Part shown: in pieces, positions 54,728-64,000 of the stretch
Position numbering within the stretch: the first letter of the stretch is position 1
How the letters are laid out: every line of letters begins with the position of its first letter
Source: Flavivirga aquatica
GTDB lineage: Bacteria; Bacteroidota; Bacteroidia; Flavobacteriales; Flavobacteriaceae
Assembly: GCF_001747085.1 (NCBI RefSeq)
Contig: NZ_MDJD01000054.1
Coordinates: forward strand, 682,001-746,000
DNA: 64,000 bases
Direction: 5' to 3'
Made by a program: the position numbers and the translations under genes
The notes under the pieces: generated by a model
Seen by the model: the letters and a program-made list of their open reading frames with translations, nothing else
The model's database searches: none
Told to the model about the DNA's origin: nothing

Positions 54728-55119
54728 GGGGTCGACTGGTTTTGACAGCGAGATTAATTGAACGGTAAGCACGTCGTGTAATGACATTGAAACACGTTAA
54801 AGGCTAGATCAAATTTTAAACGGCGAGAATAACTACGCTTTAGCTGCATAATCTGAATTATAGTAAGATTAGCCTAGGTACACAAGGTGTACAAGCTTTA
54901 TGTCTCCGGAAAGCCTTGGTTAACGGCGTTCCATTTTGAGGCATCGTAAATGTTAACATAGATTGAGTAGCGCTTTGATGCTCTTTTGAAACTAAAGAAG
55001 ATAAGTTATAAGTAGGTTTTCTTTAACCAGCTTATAATCGAAAACCCAAGAAAAGAATAAACGTGTAGAAAGCCCTTTGGTTACTTGTTTGGACGAGGGT
55101 TCGACTCCCTCCGACTCCA
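54728..55119 (+). ncRNA. ssrA: Transfer-messenger RNA
   Basis: The 392-base tmRNA starts GGGGTCGACTGG and ends CGACTCC-A. The 5' and 3' ends form a seven-pair acceptor stem, and GGTTCGACTCC gives the T-arm. Inside is a tag frame (54822-54851) reading GENNYALAA and a stop, which fits the phylum. tmRNA rescues ribosomes stalled on broken messages by adding the degradation tag. It is the one-piece form. CCA is not encoded. Confidence 0.97.
54822..54851 (+). other. tmRNA tag-peptide reading frame
   Basis: The codons GGC GAG AAT AAC TAC GCT followed by TTA GCT GCA TAA encode GENNYALAA, ending in the hydrophobic Ala-Ala recognised by ClpXP. The first alanine of the tag comes from the charged tmRNA itself. 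Confidence 0.95.
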
Positions 55120-55121
55120 CA

Positions 55122-55147
55122 AAAACCCCTTATTTATAAGGGGTTTT
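55122..55147 (+). terminator. tmRNA terminator
   Basis: AAAACCCCTTA and TAAGGGGTTTT form an 11-bp stem with a four-base loop starting 3 bases after the tmRNA 3' end, with the T-run inside the descending arm. Confidence 0.85.
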
Positions 55148-55824
<677 letters not shown>

Positions 55825-56176
55825 TTCTATCAAACTATACGCATAAAAATTACAATAATATACTGGTTTTAATTTAACTAAAAACAGTACTATTCTTCAT
55901 ATCCTATTAACATCTTCAATTAAAACTCATATAATCTAACATTTGTTTTGTTATATAACCCATTTATGGTATTAGTTTATTTTATATAAACATATTTTTG
56001 AATGTTATAAAACAATGTATTAATCAATTCTTAAACAGTTTTAATCTATGATTAGTAATATTGATGAAAACTATAGTAAAATAGTCTCACATTTAAAGTA
56101 AATCATTTTTCTATAAATGCAACCCCTTAACTTGTAATTACCTCCTTTTATAAATTATTTAATAATAGATATTATA
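55825..56176. other. Intergenic region before the sulfatase cluster
   Basis: AT-rich DNA with no gene that I can support. TACTG(G)TTTT and AAAACAGTA (55861-55889) form a bulged hairpin that may be a weak terminator for the small gene upstream. The promoter of the sulfatase gene is not obvious. Confidence 0.4.
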
Positions 56177-57682
56177 ATGAAAAAACTCATAATCCTTACT
56201 TTACTTATTACCCTAACAGCTTGCAATAAAAAAACTAAAGAAGAAAAAAAAGAAGCTCCCAATGTGGTATTCATTTTTGCTGATGACATGAGCTATAGTA
56301 CTATTAACGCCCTAGGAAATACAGGAATTGAAACCCCTAATTTAAATCGATTAGTAAACAATGGCACCACATTTACTAATACCTATAATATGGGAGGTTG
56401 GAACGGCGCCATATGCACAGCTTCCAGATCTATGATAATTTCTGGACGTAGCCTTTGGGATATTAACCAATTTAGAACCAATTGGTTAAAAAACAAGAAA
56501 CTTGACAAAACATGGGGGAAACTTATGGAAGCTAATGGCTACGATACTTACATGACAGGAAAATGGCATATCGATGCAAAAGCTAGTAAGGTGTTTCAAA
56601 ATGTTGTACATATAAGACCTGGAATGCCTGGAGATTCTTGGGAACATGAAGAAATGATTGCCAAATTCAAAGCTATTAAAGATACTAAGATAAACCCCGC
56701 TAGTGTTATGCCTATTGGATATAATAGACCCTTAAATGAACAAGATACTTCTTGGTTCCCTACAGACACAAAGTTTGGTGGTTTTTGGGAAGGTGGTAAA
56801 CACTGGAGTGAAGTTTTAAAAGATGACGCCTTTACTTTTATTGAAAAAGCCGAAAAAAGTGAGAATCCTTTCTTTATGTATCTATCTTTTAATGCTCCTC
56901 ATGACCCTAGGCAAGCACCACAAGAATTTTTAAACAAATACCCTTTAGACAAAATTAGTCTTCCAAAAAGTTGGTTACCAGAATACCCTTTTAAAAACGG
57001 TATGGGCTGTGGTCCAGATTTAAGAGACGAAGCTTTAGCTCCTTTTCCTAGAACAGAATATGCTACTAAAAAACACATTCAAGAGTATTACGCTTTAATT
57101 ACACATTTAGATGTACAAATTGGAAAAATTATAAAGCGATTAGAAGCTAGTGGTAAAATGGATAATACCTATATTATTTTTACAGCAGATCATGGATTAG
57201 CCATAGGTAAACATGGACTAATTGGAAAACAATCACAATTTGATCACAGTATTAGAGCACCATTTATAATTTCTGGTCCAGACATACCTAAAAACAAAAA
57301 AGTAACGCACGATATTTATTTACAAGATGCTATGGCAACTACTCTAGAAATTGCTAATATAAAGAAGCCAAACTATGTGTTTTTTAATAGTGTATTAGAT
57401 TTAGCTAAAGGCAAACAAACTAAAAGTCATTACGAAGCTATTTATAATGGCTATGTAGATTTACAACGTATGATTAGAAAAAATGGTTATAAACTTATTG
57501 TATATCCAAAAATTGAAAAAACCTTATTATTTGATTTAAATAATGATCCAGAAGAGATACAAAATATTGCTTCTCTCGCAAAAAATAAGACTAAAGTAAA
57601 AACCCTTTTTAAAGACCTCATGCTTTTACAAAAAGATATGAAAGACACTTTAAATTTAAATAAGATATACGATAAACTGTAA
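56177..57682 (+). CDS. Sulfatase (S1 family) lipoprotein
   Basis: This 501-residue sulfatase has a lipoprotein signal (LTAC, C16). The metal site FADD is at about residues 34-37. The formylglycine motif is C80-T-A-S-R84-S-M-I-I-S-G90, with alanine in place of the usual proline. GKWHIDA (about 133) and TADHGLAIGKHGLIGKQ supply the other active-site residues. It removes sulfate esters, here probably from a marine polysaccharide, outside or in the periplasm. A second sulfatase follows 10 bases later. Which polysaccharide is not known. Confidence 0.9.
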   Translation: MKKLIILTLLITLTACNKKTKEEKKEAPNVVFIFADDMSYSTINALGNTGIETPNLNRLVNNGTTFTNTYNMGGWNGAICTASRSMIISGRSLWDINQFRTNWLKNKKLDKTWGKLMEANGYDTYMTGKWHIDAKASKVFQNVVHIRPGMPGDSWEHEEMIAKFKAIKDTKINPASVMPIGYNRPLNEQDTSWFPTDTKFGGFWEGGKHWSEVLKDDAFTFIEKAEKSENPFFMYLSFNAPHDPRQAPQEFLNKYPLDKISLPKSWLPEYPFKNGMGCGPDLRDEALAPFPRTEYATKKHIQEYYALITHLDVQIGKIIKRLEASGKMDNTYIIFTADHGLAIGKHGLIGKQSQFDHSIRAPFIISGPDIPKNKKVTHDIYLQDAMATTLEIANIKKPNYVFFNSVLDLAKGKQTKSHYEAIYNGYVDLQRMIRKNGYKLIVYPKIEKTLLFDLNNDPEEIQNIASLAKNKTKVKTLFKDLMLLQKDMKDTLNLNKIYDKL

Positions 57683-57692
57683 TTACAACTCC

Positions 57693-59369
57693 ATGTTTAA
57701 ACTATCAAACATAAATTTATTAATAATATTTTTTATCATATTTAGTTTCCTCTCTTGTAATAAAAAACAAGAAAGCAAGTCTCAAAAACCAAATATTATT
57801 TATATCATGTCTGACGACCATACCTCTCAGGCATTTGGTATTTATGGAAGTCGATTAGCAAAATTAAACCCTACACCTACATTAGATAAGATTGCTAACG
57901 AAGGACTTATTTTTGATAATTGTTTTGTAAATAATGCTATTTGTATACCAAGTAGAGCTGCAATTATCACAGGACAACGCGCACAAACAAATGGTGTTTT
58001 AGACTTAGATGGACAAATAACTCCGGAACAACAATATCTGCCTATAGAAATGAAAAACTTAGGTTACCAAACTGCTATTGTTGGAAAATGGCATTTACAT
58101 AATGAGCCTTCTGCTTTCGATTTTTATCAAGTACTACCAGGACAAGGTAAATATTTCGATCCTACTTTTAGAGTTCGAGGAGAAAAACCATGGACAAAAA
58201 ACACTATAAAAACTAAAGGACATTCATCAGACAATATTATGGATATAACTTTAGATTGGTTAAAAAGCAAAAGAGACCCTAACAAGCCTTTCTTTTTAAT
58301 GCATCATTTTAAAGCACCTCACGATGATTTTGAAAATGCACCTAGATATAACAACTATTTAAAAGATACATTTATTCCAGAACCAGAGAACTTATATGAT
58401 AATAAAAATAATGGCTCTGTTGCAACACGAGGTATTAACGATTCGCTTACGCGGATAATTGGCTCCTCTGTTTCACGAAGAAACATAGTACGTAATCAAG
58501 CTATGAATCTATACATAGATAGCACCCTTTATAGAAATTACAGAAATGCACAAGAAGTAAAACCTAGTGAGCTGGTTAAATATATACGTAATGATGAAGA
58601 GGATAAAAATACAAGTATTGTTTATCAAGAATATTTAAAAAGATACTTAAGATGTGTAAAAGGTGTTGATGATAATGTAAAAAGATTAATGGACTATTTA
58701 AAAGCTGAAGGGCTTCTTGAAAACACGATTATTGTATACACAGGAGATCAAGGATTTATGCTAGGAGAACACGATTATATTGATAAACGTTGGATGTACG
58801 ACGAATCTATGCGTATGCCTTTTTTTGTAAGATATCCCAAAACAGTAAAAGCAGGAACTAGAACAGATGCGATTATTAACAATACCGATTTCGCACCTAC
58901 GTTAATAGAAATGGCAGGAGGTAATACTCCTAATTATATGCAAGGAAAAAGTTTTAAAACCATATTAGAAACAGGTAAAGAACCAAAAGGTTGGCAACAA
59001 GCTACCTATTATCGTTATTGGATGCATTTAGCGCATAGACATGCAAACCCTGCACATTTTGGTATTAGAACAAAAAACCACAAGCTTATATTCTATTATG
59101 GGAAATATTGGATAGATACTGATAACCCCGAAATTAATTATAATAATAAAAGTTGGGGTAACAATTTTACCAGACATACGCCTGTTGCTTGGGAATTCTA
59201 TGATTTAAAAAAAGATCCTAAAGAAATGAATAACGCCTATAGTAATCCTGAATATAAAGACATTATTACTAATCTAAAATCACAACTTATTAAACTTAGA
59301 AAAGATTTAAATGAAACAGATATTAAATATCCGCACATACAGGAAATAATTAATGCGCATTGGGATTAA
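57693..59369 (+). CDS. Sulfatase (S1 family) lipoprotein
   Basis: This 558-residue sulfatase has a lipoprotein signal (FLSC, C22), the metal pair in MSDDH (about 39-43) and the canonical C84-I-P-S-R88-A-A-I-I-T-G94 motif for formylglycine. VGKWHLHNE and TGDQGFMLGEHDYIDKRWM are further active-site blocks. It shares little with its upstream neighbour apart from the core, so the two likely cut different sulfate positions. The same operon, with a GH2 glycosidase convergent to it, suggests one glycan target. Confidence 0.9.
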   Translation: MFKLSNINLLIIFFIIFSFLSCNKKQESKSQKPNIIYIMSDDHTSQAFGIYGSRLAKLNPTPTLDKIANEGLIFDNCFVNNAICIPSRAAIITGQRAQTNGVLDLDGQITPEQQYLPIEMKNLGYQTAIVGKWHLHNEPSAFDFYQVLPGQGKYFDPTFRVRGEKPWTKNTIKTKGHSSDNIMDITLDWLKSKRDPNKPFFLMHHFKAPHDDFENAPRYNNYLKDTFIPEPENLYDNKNNGSVATRGINDSLTRIIGSSVSRRNIVRNQAMNLYIDSTLYRNYRNAQEVKPSELVKYIRNDEEDKNTSIVYQEYLKRYLRCVKGVDDNVKRLMDYLKAEGLLENTIIVYTGDQGFMLGEHDYIDKRWMYDESMRMPFFVRYPKTVKAGTRTDAIINNTDFAPTLIEMAGGNTPNYMQGKSFKTILETGKEPKGWQQATYYRYWMHLAHRHANPAHFGIRTKNHKLIFYYGKYWIDTDNPEINYNNKSWGNNFTRHTPVAWEFYDLKKDPKEMNNAYSNPEYKDIITNLKSQLIKLRKDLNETDIKYPHIQEIINAHWD

Positions 59370-59391
59370 TATACACTAACAATAAATAAAA

Positions 59392-59427
59392 AAGAGGCTA
59401 TCTAAAAATATTTTTAGATAGCCTCTT
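59392..59427. terminator. Strong bidirectional terminator
   Basis: Perfect 17-base arms (59392-59408 and 59411-59427) form a long hairpin between the convergent sulfatase and GH2 genes. The flanking A-run on the left and the T-containing right side allow termination from both directions. Confidence 0.85.
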
Positions 59428-59481
59428 GCAATTTATACTAATCCATAAAATTTGTGTTAACCGCTTTTTTAAAGCAAACAA

Positions 59482-61563
59482 TTAATACACCCACGTACAA
59501 GTATCTTTTAATAAAGCTCCTTTAAAATCTGCAGAAACCTCAACCTTATTTTCTCCTTTCTTAAGGTTTAAATCTTCCCATACAAAAGCACCATTTTCTT
59601 GAGTTGGTTTCTTATTAATTTTTTCTCCATTTAAAGTAAGCTCTACATTTTTAGCATTTGAATATACCTTAACCTTTGTTGTTGGATTATCTCTGTAAAT
59701 ATGTCTTTTACTTGTAATATAAAGAACAGGCATTTTAGACCAATTAGCTTTATAGAAATAAAAAACATCTTTTTTAACCTCTCTATCGTAAGTTATCATG
59801 CCTTTATGATTTAACAGTTCGGCATCTCCACGGTCGACGATAGGCCAACTAAAATCAAACATATTCCATATGTATTTACCCCATATATATTTACGTTTAT
59901 TAATTACCTTATAATTTTTTTCATGTACATAACACTGGTATTGCTCTGTATAAAATTGTCCTACCGTAGGGTCTGGAGGCGTTAGTTCTTGTCTTTGATG
60001 TGCAATAGAACCTCCAGCTCCATATTCTGAAACAGCAATTTTTAAATTAGGCTTCTTTTCATGTACACCATCCATAAAAGCTCCTATACCGTCATGAGGG
60101 TTATTATACCAACCAAAATACTTATTCCAAGCAATTAAATCTGTTACTTCATGTCGATCCATTAACTTTTTATTAGAAGCTGCCGTAGTAAGACGTGTAG
60201 GGTCTTCAGTTTTCATAAGCTTCTGAAATTCTTGCGCATGCTCTATAGGAATATGAACTTCGTTATACATGCCCCAAAGAAGAATTGAGGGATGATTATA
60301 ATTTTGTCTAATAAGCTCAATGATTTGTTGGCGGCAATTTTCTTTATATTTTTTGTTATTTTTCTTATATGGTGGTGTAATAGGAACTTCCGCCCAAACT
60401 ACTATACCATTTTTATCCGTAATATCATACATAAGATCTGCTTGTTGATAGTGCGCAAACCTAATTGTGTTTACACCCATTTCTTCCATCAATGCCATAT
60501 CACGCTCATGCTGATCATTAGTTAAAGCAGAACCAGATTGCTCCCACTCTTGATGTCTGGAAACTCCTCGAAGATTAATATATTCATCATTTAAAAAGAA
60601 TCCTTCATTAGCATCTACGTGAAAATATCTAAGCCCTAGTGGTTGCTGTACAACATCTATTTCTTTTCCTTTTTTTATAATGGCTATTCGAGCTGAGTAC
60701 AAGTAAGGATCTTTTTTTCCATGCCATAAATGCGGGTTTTTAATAATAGCTTTTTGACTCACATCTTGAAGTCCATTTTTTAGTATTGGCTTTGTAACTT
60801 GTTTCCAAATAATTTTTCCAGAGGCATCACTAATAGAAGTTTCAACTAATACATTCTGTGCCTCTTTATACCCATTATCCAGTTTTGTTACAATTTCGAC
60901 CTCAGCCTTTTTTTTAGTAACATTTTGTTGCTTTAGGTAAACTCCTGGAGAAGCATAATCAATTGGTGAGATACAAACTTGGTCTGTATATATAAGCTCT
61001 ACAGGTCTGTAAATACCTCCAAAACGTGTAAATAAATAATCGCTTGTGGGTACTATTTCAGCATTATCGGCATTACTAACCATGACCGCCAATTGATTAT
61101 CTGAATTAAATTTAATTAAATCAGTAATTTCAAAAGCAAAAGCAGCATATCCGCCATCATGAGCTCCTACTTCTTTTCCATTTAAATAAACTTTTGTTCT
61201 CGCTAGAGCGCCTTCAAATCTAATAAAAACACGCTTTGCGTTTAATTTTGAAGCGGCATGAAAAGTCTTTCTGTACCAAGCATGTCCTTTATAATATCCC
61301 GTTTTCTTAATAATATCTGTATTCCAGGTATGAGGCACACTTACCCATTGCCAACGACTACTATCAAAATTTTCTTTGGAAGCATGTCTGTGAGGTCCTT
61401 GAAAAAACTTCCATGCCCCATTTAATGATTGGGTTATTCTTGGTGAATCAACATTAATAGGTATTTCAAGCTTATTATCAGGCAAAGAAAATACAGTCAC
61501 TGAATTTAAACAACTTAGTAGTACTAAGTAAAAAAATAATGTAAAAGGATTTAGTCTATTCAT
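59482..61563 (-). CDS. Glycoside hydrolase family 2 enzyme
   Basis: This 693-residue exported glycosidase has an N-terminal signal. A sugar-binding jelly roll (about 40-190) follows, then an immunoglobulin-like domain (about 200-310) and a TIM barrel. E435 in WGMYNEVH is the acid/base and E513 in VSEYGAGG the nucleophile. A C-terminal Ig-like domain ends the protein. GH2 members split beta-galactosides, beta-glucuronides or beta-mannosides; the lack of a long small chain and of an N-terminal SusD-like domain does not decide which. With the sulfatases it probably attacks a sulfated glycan. Start chosen as the first ATG before the signal. Confidence 0.9.
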   Translation of the reverse strand: MNRLNPFTLFFYLVLLSCLNSVTVFSLPDNKLEIPINVDSPRITQSLNGAWKFFQGPHRHASKENFDSSRWQWVSVPHTWNTDIIKKTGYYKGHAWYRKTFHAASKLNAKRVFIRFEGALARTKVYLNGKEVGAHDGGYAAFAFEITDLIKFNSDNQLAVMVSNADNAEIVPTSDYLFTRFGGIYRPVELIYTDQVCISPIDYASPGVYLKQQNVTKKKAEVEIVTKLDNGYKEAQNVLVETSISDASGKIIWKQVTKPILKNGLQDVSQKAIIKNPHLWHGKKDPYLYSARIAIIKKGKEIDVVQQPLGLRYFHVDANEGFFLNDEYINLRGVSRHQEWEQSGSALTNDQHERDMALMEEMGVNTIRFAHYQQADLMYDITDKNGIVVWAEVPITPPYKKNNKKYKENCRQQIIELIRQNYNHPSILLWGMYNEVHIPIEHAQEFQKLMKTEDPTRLTTAASNKKLMDRHEVTDLIAWNKYFGWYNNPHDGIGAFMDGVHEKKPNLKIAVSEYGAGGSIAHQRQELTPPDPTVGQFYTEQYQCYVHEKNYKVINKRKYIWGKYIWNMFDFSWPIVDRGDAELLNHKGMITYDREVKKDVFYFYKANWSKMPVLYITSKRHIYRDNPTTKVKVYSNAKNVELTLNGEKINKKPTQENGAFVWEDLNLKKGENKVEVSADFKGALLKDTCTWVY

Positions 61564-61783
61564 TTAATCAAACTATTTTTATAATTATCTTGGTATTAAA
61601 GAAGATTATTCTTAATTAATTTATAAAATTAAAAATACTAAGTAGTTTTGGTGTGACTGTAAGTATTTCAAATGTACTTTAGAGTTCATTTCTAAACCAT
61701 AAACTATACAGATACCTTATTTTCAATATTTAACAATTTAATTTTTGGATAGAAGAATTTTACAAGAACAACAATCATACTTA

Positions 61784-62374
61784 TTATTTAAATAATTTTT
61801 TATAATCTTCGGGTGTATCAATATCTCTAAAAATTTGAAACGATTCTAACTCAAGTGTAATAATATTATATTCTGAATTGTTTAAAAATGATTTCGCGCC
61901 TTTATCCCCTTCAAGCTTTAAAAGCTTATCAATAATAGTTATAGGAAAAATTGCAGGAACACCTTTTTTATTCTCGTAAGCAGATGCTATGATTTCACCT
62001 TGATTATCTTGATATAGATTAATTAATGAATCAATATAAGCTGAATCTACATGAGGCTGATCTGCTAATGTTATTAAAACAGCATCAGAATGTTCTTTTA
62101 AAGTTTGTAAATGTTTAATTCCAGAAACAATACTTGAACTTAAACCGGATTTCCAATTAGGATTATTAATAAAAGTGACCTCTGGCTCTTTTATTTCTTT
62201 TTTAATAAGCCCTGAATTTGCACCTAACACACAATAAACGTTGTTTGCTTTAGATGCTAATGCATTATGTATTGTAACTTCCAAAAGTGTGGATTTTTCA
62301 TAAGGTAACAACTGCTTAATACGTCCCATTCTGGAAGATTGACCTGCTGCTAGTATGATAATCGATATATTCAT
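61784..62374 (-). CDS. MocA/MobA-like nucleotidyltransferase
   Basis: This 196-residue protein has the nucleotide-binding loop LAAGQSSRMG-x-K at about residues 8-19 and a DQPHVD metal motif (about 108-113). It matches molybdenum-cofactor cytidylyl- and guanylyltransferases more than sugar nucleotidyltransferases. The XdhC-family gene is 3 bases upstream. That partnership supports maturation of a molybdoenzyme of the xanthine-dehydrogenase group, which is not in this window. Confidence 0.83.
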   Translation of the reverse strand: MNISIIILAAGQSSRMGRIKQLLPYEKSTLLEVTIHNALASKANNVYCVLGANSGLIKKEIKEPEVTFINNPNWKSGLSSSIVSGIKHLQTLKEHSDAVLITLADQPHVDSAYIDSLINLYQDNQGEIIASAYENKKGVPAIFPITIIDKLLKLEGDKGAKSFLNNSEYNIITLELESFQIFRDIDTPEDYKKLFK

Positions 62375-62377
62375 TCT

Positions 62378-63409
62378 TTAATTTTGAGAATGAATTTTAC
62401 CCGTAATTGTTTTTAAATAAATAGGTTCTTTATTTCTCGTAACTGCTAAAACTTCAGATAAAATGGACAAAGCAATTTCTTCTGGTGTTATAGCACCTAT
62501 ATTTAATCCTGCAGGACTATGTATACGTTCTAAAAACGATTCTTCTAATTCTGTTGTATAATCAAATAATTCATTTTGAAGTTGTTCTCTCCTTTTTGCA
62601 GATCCTAATATGCCAATATACAACTGTTTACAATCTTTTAATTTCAAAAGATATCTAAGATCTTGAGCATAATTATGAGTCATTAAAATAACTGCACTTT
62701 GTGCATCTATACCATCAACAACAAAAGTTTCTGGCGTATCTGAAATCACAGATTTTGCTCCAGGAAAATCTTGAAGTTCTTTTGGGTCTCTTATAGATGT
62801 AACCACATCGACTTCCCAACCTAAAAGCGATGCCATTTTACAAAGCTTTACAGCATCATGTTCTCCTCCTATAATAAGTAACTTAAAACACGGAAGTAGT
62901 TTTTGTGAAAATATTTTCACATCTTCATTTTGCGAAATTTGATTTTTATGTTGTTTTGAAAAAGTAAAATTTTCCTTTTCTCCAAAGGAAATTATAGAAT
63001 AGAAATCTCCTACGCACTCATCCTCTTTTTTATAAAATGATTGAATAGTAAATGTTATTCTTTCTTCTAATTTCTGAAAAAATAGGTTTTTAAATTCATT
63101 AGAAATATCAAGAGGTTCTAACAAAATATACAATATGCCTTCACATCCTAAACGATAACGACCATCGTATGTCATTATTTTAGATTTCCCTGTTTCAAAA
63201 ACAGATTGCGCTCTTCTTAATACCTCTTTTTCTACACAGCCTCCACTTACAGCACCAACCATAGTACCGTTACTAGATAGTAACATGCGTACTCCTGGAC
63301 GCCTATAAGAAGAACCATCCAAATCAACCACCGTGGCAAGAACATTCTTTACCTCAGACGCTTGATTAAGGATGGCTGCTTGTATTATTTGCTTAAGTTC
63401 GTGTGTCAT
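62378..63409 (-). CDS. XdhC/CoxI family molybdoenzyme maturation factor
   Basis: This 343-residue protein has an XdhC N-terminal domain (SSYRRPGVRMLLSSNG at about 32-47 and AVSGGCVEKEVLRRAQ at about 53-68). A Rossmann-like C-terminal half follows (LLIIGGEHDAVKL, about 182-194). XdhC binds and inserts a sulphurated molybdenum cofactor into xanthine dehydrogenase-type enzymes. The MocA-like gene follows directly. No xdhA/B gene is adjacent; the client must be outside the window. Confidence 0.88.
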   Translation of the reverse strand: MTHELKQIIQAAILNQASEVKNVLATVVDLDGSSYRRPGVRMLLSSNGTMVGAVSGGCVEKEVLRRAQSVFETGKSKIMTYDGRYRLGCEGILYILLEPLDISNEFKNLFFQKLEERITFTIQSFYKKEDECVGDFYSIISFGEKENFTFSKQHKNQISQNEDVKIFSQKLLPCFKLLIIGGEHDAVKLCKMASLLGWEVDVVTSIRDPKELQDFPGAKSVISDTPETFVVDGIDAQSAVILMTHNYAQDLRYLLKLKDCKQLYIGILGSAKRREQLQNELFDYTTELEESFLERIHSPAGLNIGAITPEEIALSILSEVLAVTRNKEPIYLKTITGKIHSQN

Positions 63410-63456
63410 GGACTCAATATAGCAAAAACATTCTTAATATCAATTCGAATATAATA

Positions 63457-64000
63457 TTACTTAATTATAAAGGTTTCTTTAAATTTAGCCATTTCTTTTT
63501 CTTTCCATGCTTTACTCAAATTTTCTGGATCAAACCAACGAGGTTCTGTGTGTGTTTTACTCCATAATTCGGCTGCTGAAACCATCTTTTTAAGTTGCTC
63601 TGGATGTTTTGCACTTAAATCATTTTCTTCACTAATATCTTCGTCTATATTGTATAATTTCCATCCATTTTTATACGCTTTAGTTGCTTTCCACTCATCT
63701 TGTCTAACTCCAACATCTGAAAAACCACTACGGTGTCGCATTGCAAAAATCATTTCTCCTTTACGAGGGCTTTTGTCTTTCTTAAAGGCTTTCCAAATAT
63801 CTTTACCATGAAGATTATTATCTTTTGGAAGTTTTTTACCTGCTAAACCAGCAAAGGTTGGGAAAAAATCCAATGCAGAAACAGGATAATCGTAACGTTT
63901 TCCTTCTGCAACATTTTTAGGCCAATGGAAAAACATTGGTACACGATAACCACCTTCATAAGTATCTCCTTTTTCTCCTTTAAGCGGGTCGTTATTTGCT
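63457..64000 (-). CDS. Sulfatase, C-terminal part (gene runs off right edge)
   Basis: The frame enters at the right edge and is open to the stop at 63457, giving 181 codons. GDTYEGGYRVPMFFHWP and DFFPTFAGLAGKKLPK are typical of the C-terminal half of S1 sulfatases, and a DGWKLYNI-like segment marks the C-terminal subdomain. The catalytic half with the CxPSR motif is outside. An inner ATG (63934-63936) is not the start, because the sulfatase reading goes on beyond it. Confidence 0.87.
   Translation of the reverse strand, partial: ANNDPLKGEKGDTYEGGYRVPMFFHWPKNVAEGKRYDYPVSALDFFPTFAGLAGKKLPKDNNLHGKDIWKAFKKDKSPRKGEMIFAMRHRSGFSDVGVRQDEWKATKAYKNGWKLYNIDEDISEENDLSAKHPEQLKKMVSAAELWSKTHTEPRWFDPENLSKAWKEKEMAKFKETFIIK

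Overview
The window is AT-rich DNA from a member of the Bacteroidota, almost certainly a marine member of the family Flavobacteriaceae. The pointers are type IX secretion C-terminal tails, a tmRNA tag reading GENNYALAA, promoter boxes of the form TAnnTTTG, start regions that lack Shine-Dalgarno sequences except at rpsU, and several sulfatases next to a GH2 enzyme. I cannot name the genus with confidence.

Layout. (1) 1-6200, minus strand: the translation core, read as rpsU, xerC, hpf, tRNA-Thr/Tyr/Gly/Thr, tuf, tRNA-Trp, secE, nusG, rplK, rplA, rplJ (cut by the left edge). (2) 6200-14000, minus strand: an acyl-CoA dehydrogenase, a helix-hairpin-helix protein and an AGCS symporter in one operon; a DUF2851, PspC and potassium-channel group; and a LolC/E-like permease. 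(3) 14003-17770: a NamZ-like muramidase with a serine hydrolase, a cysteine-cluster protein and a methyltransferase. (4) 17961-26575: a beta-barrel and a 1006-residue TPR protein, an FtsE-type ATPase, then a T9SS-exported subtilase whose gene is split by a one-base frameshift in a G run, behind a coiled-coil surface protein. (5) 27071-52122: two apparently identical IS1595-family insertions in direct orientation bracket about 23 kb. This segment holds a surface-glycan locus (capsule-type transferase, three GT2 enzymes, a multispan membrane protein, a phosphoethanolamine transferase-like enzyme, two tandem flippases), then typA, a CAP-domain exoprotein, kdsA, outer-membrane proteins and an envelope operon (46036-52385).

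The envelope operon has two matching palindromic operators just before two start codons, with a winged-helix regulator between them. Its last three genes are all broken: one by a frameshift, one by two nonsense codons, and one (DUF1361) by a frameshift plus the second IS copy. (6) 52420-55150: a short-chain dehydrogenase, a Lys1-type dehydrogenase, a structured repeat-like element and tmRNA. (7) 55465-64000: a small unknown protein, two sulfatase lipoproteins, a GH2 glycosidase, a MocA/XdhC-type pair and a third sulfatase cut by the right edge.

The most informative features are the strong Shine-Dalgarno of rpsU in a lineage that normally does not use one, the paired operators of the envelope operon, the in-frame scar that dates the second IS insertion to an intact DUF1361 reading frame, the homopolymer frameshift in the subtilase, and the folded element in the apparent leader of tmRNA. 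I saw no CRISPR array, prophage or recognisable defence system.
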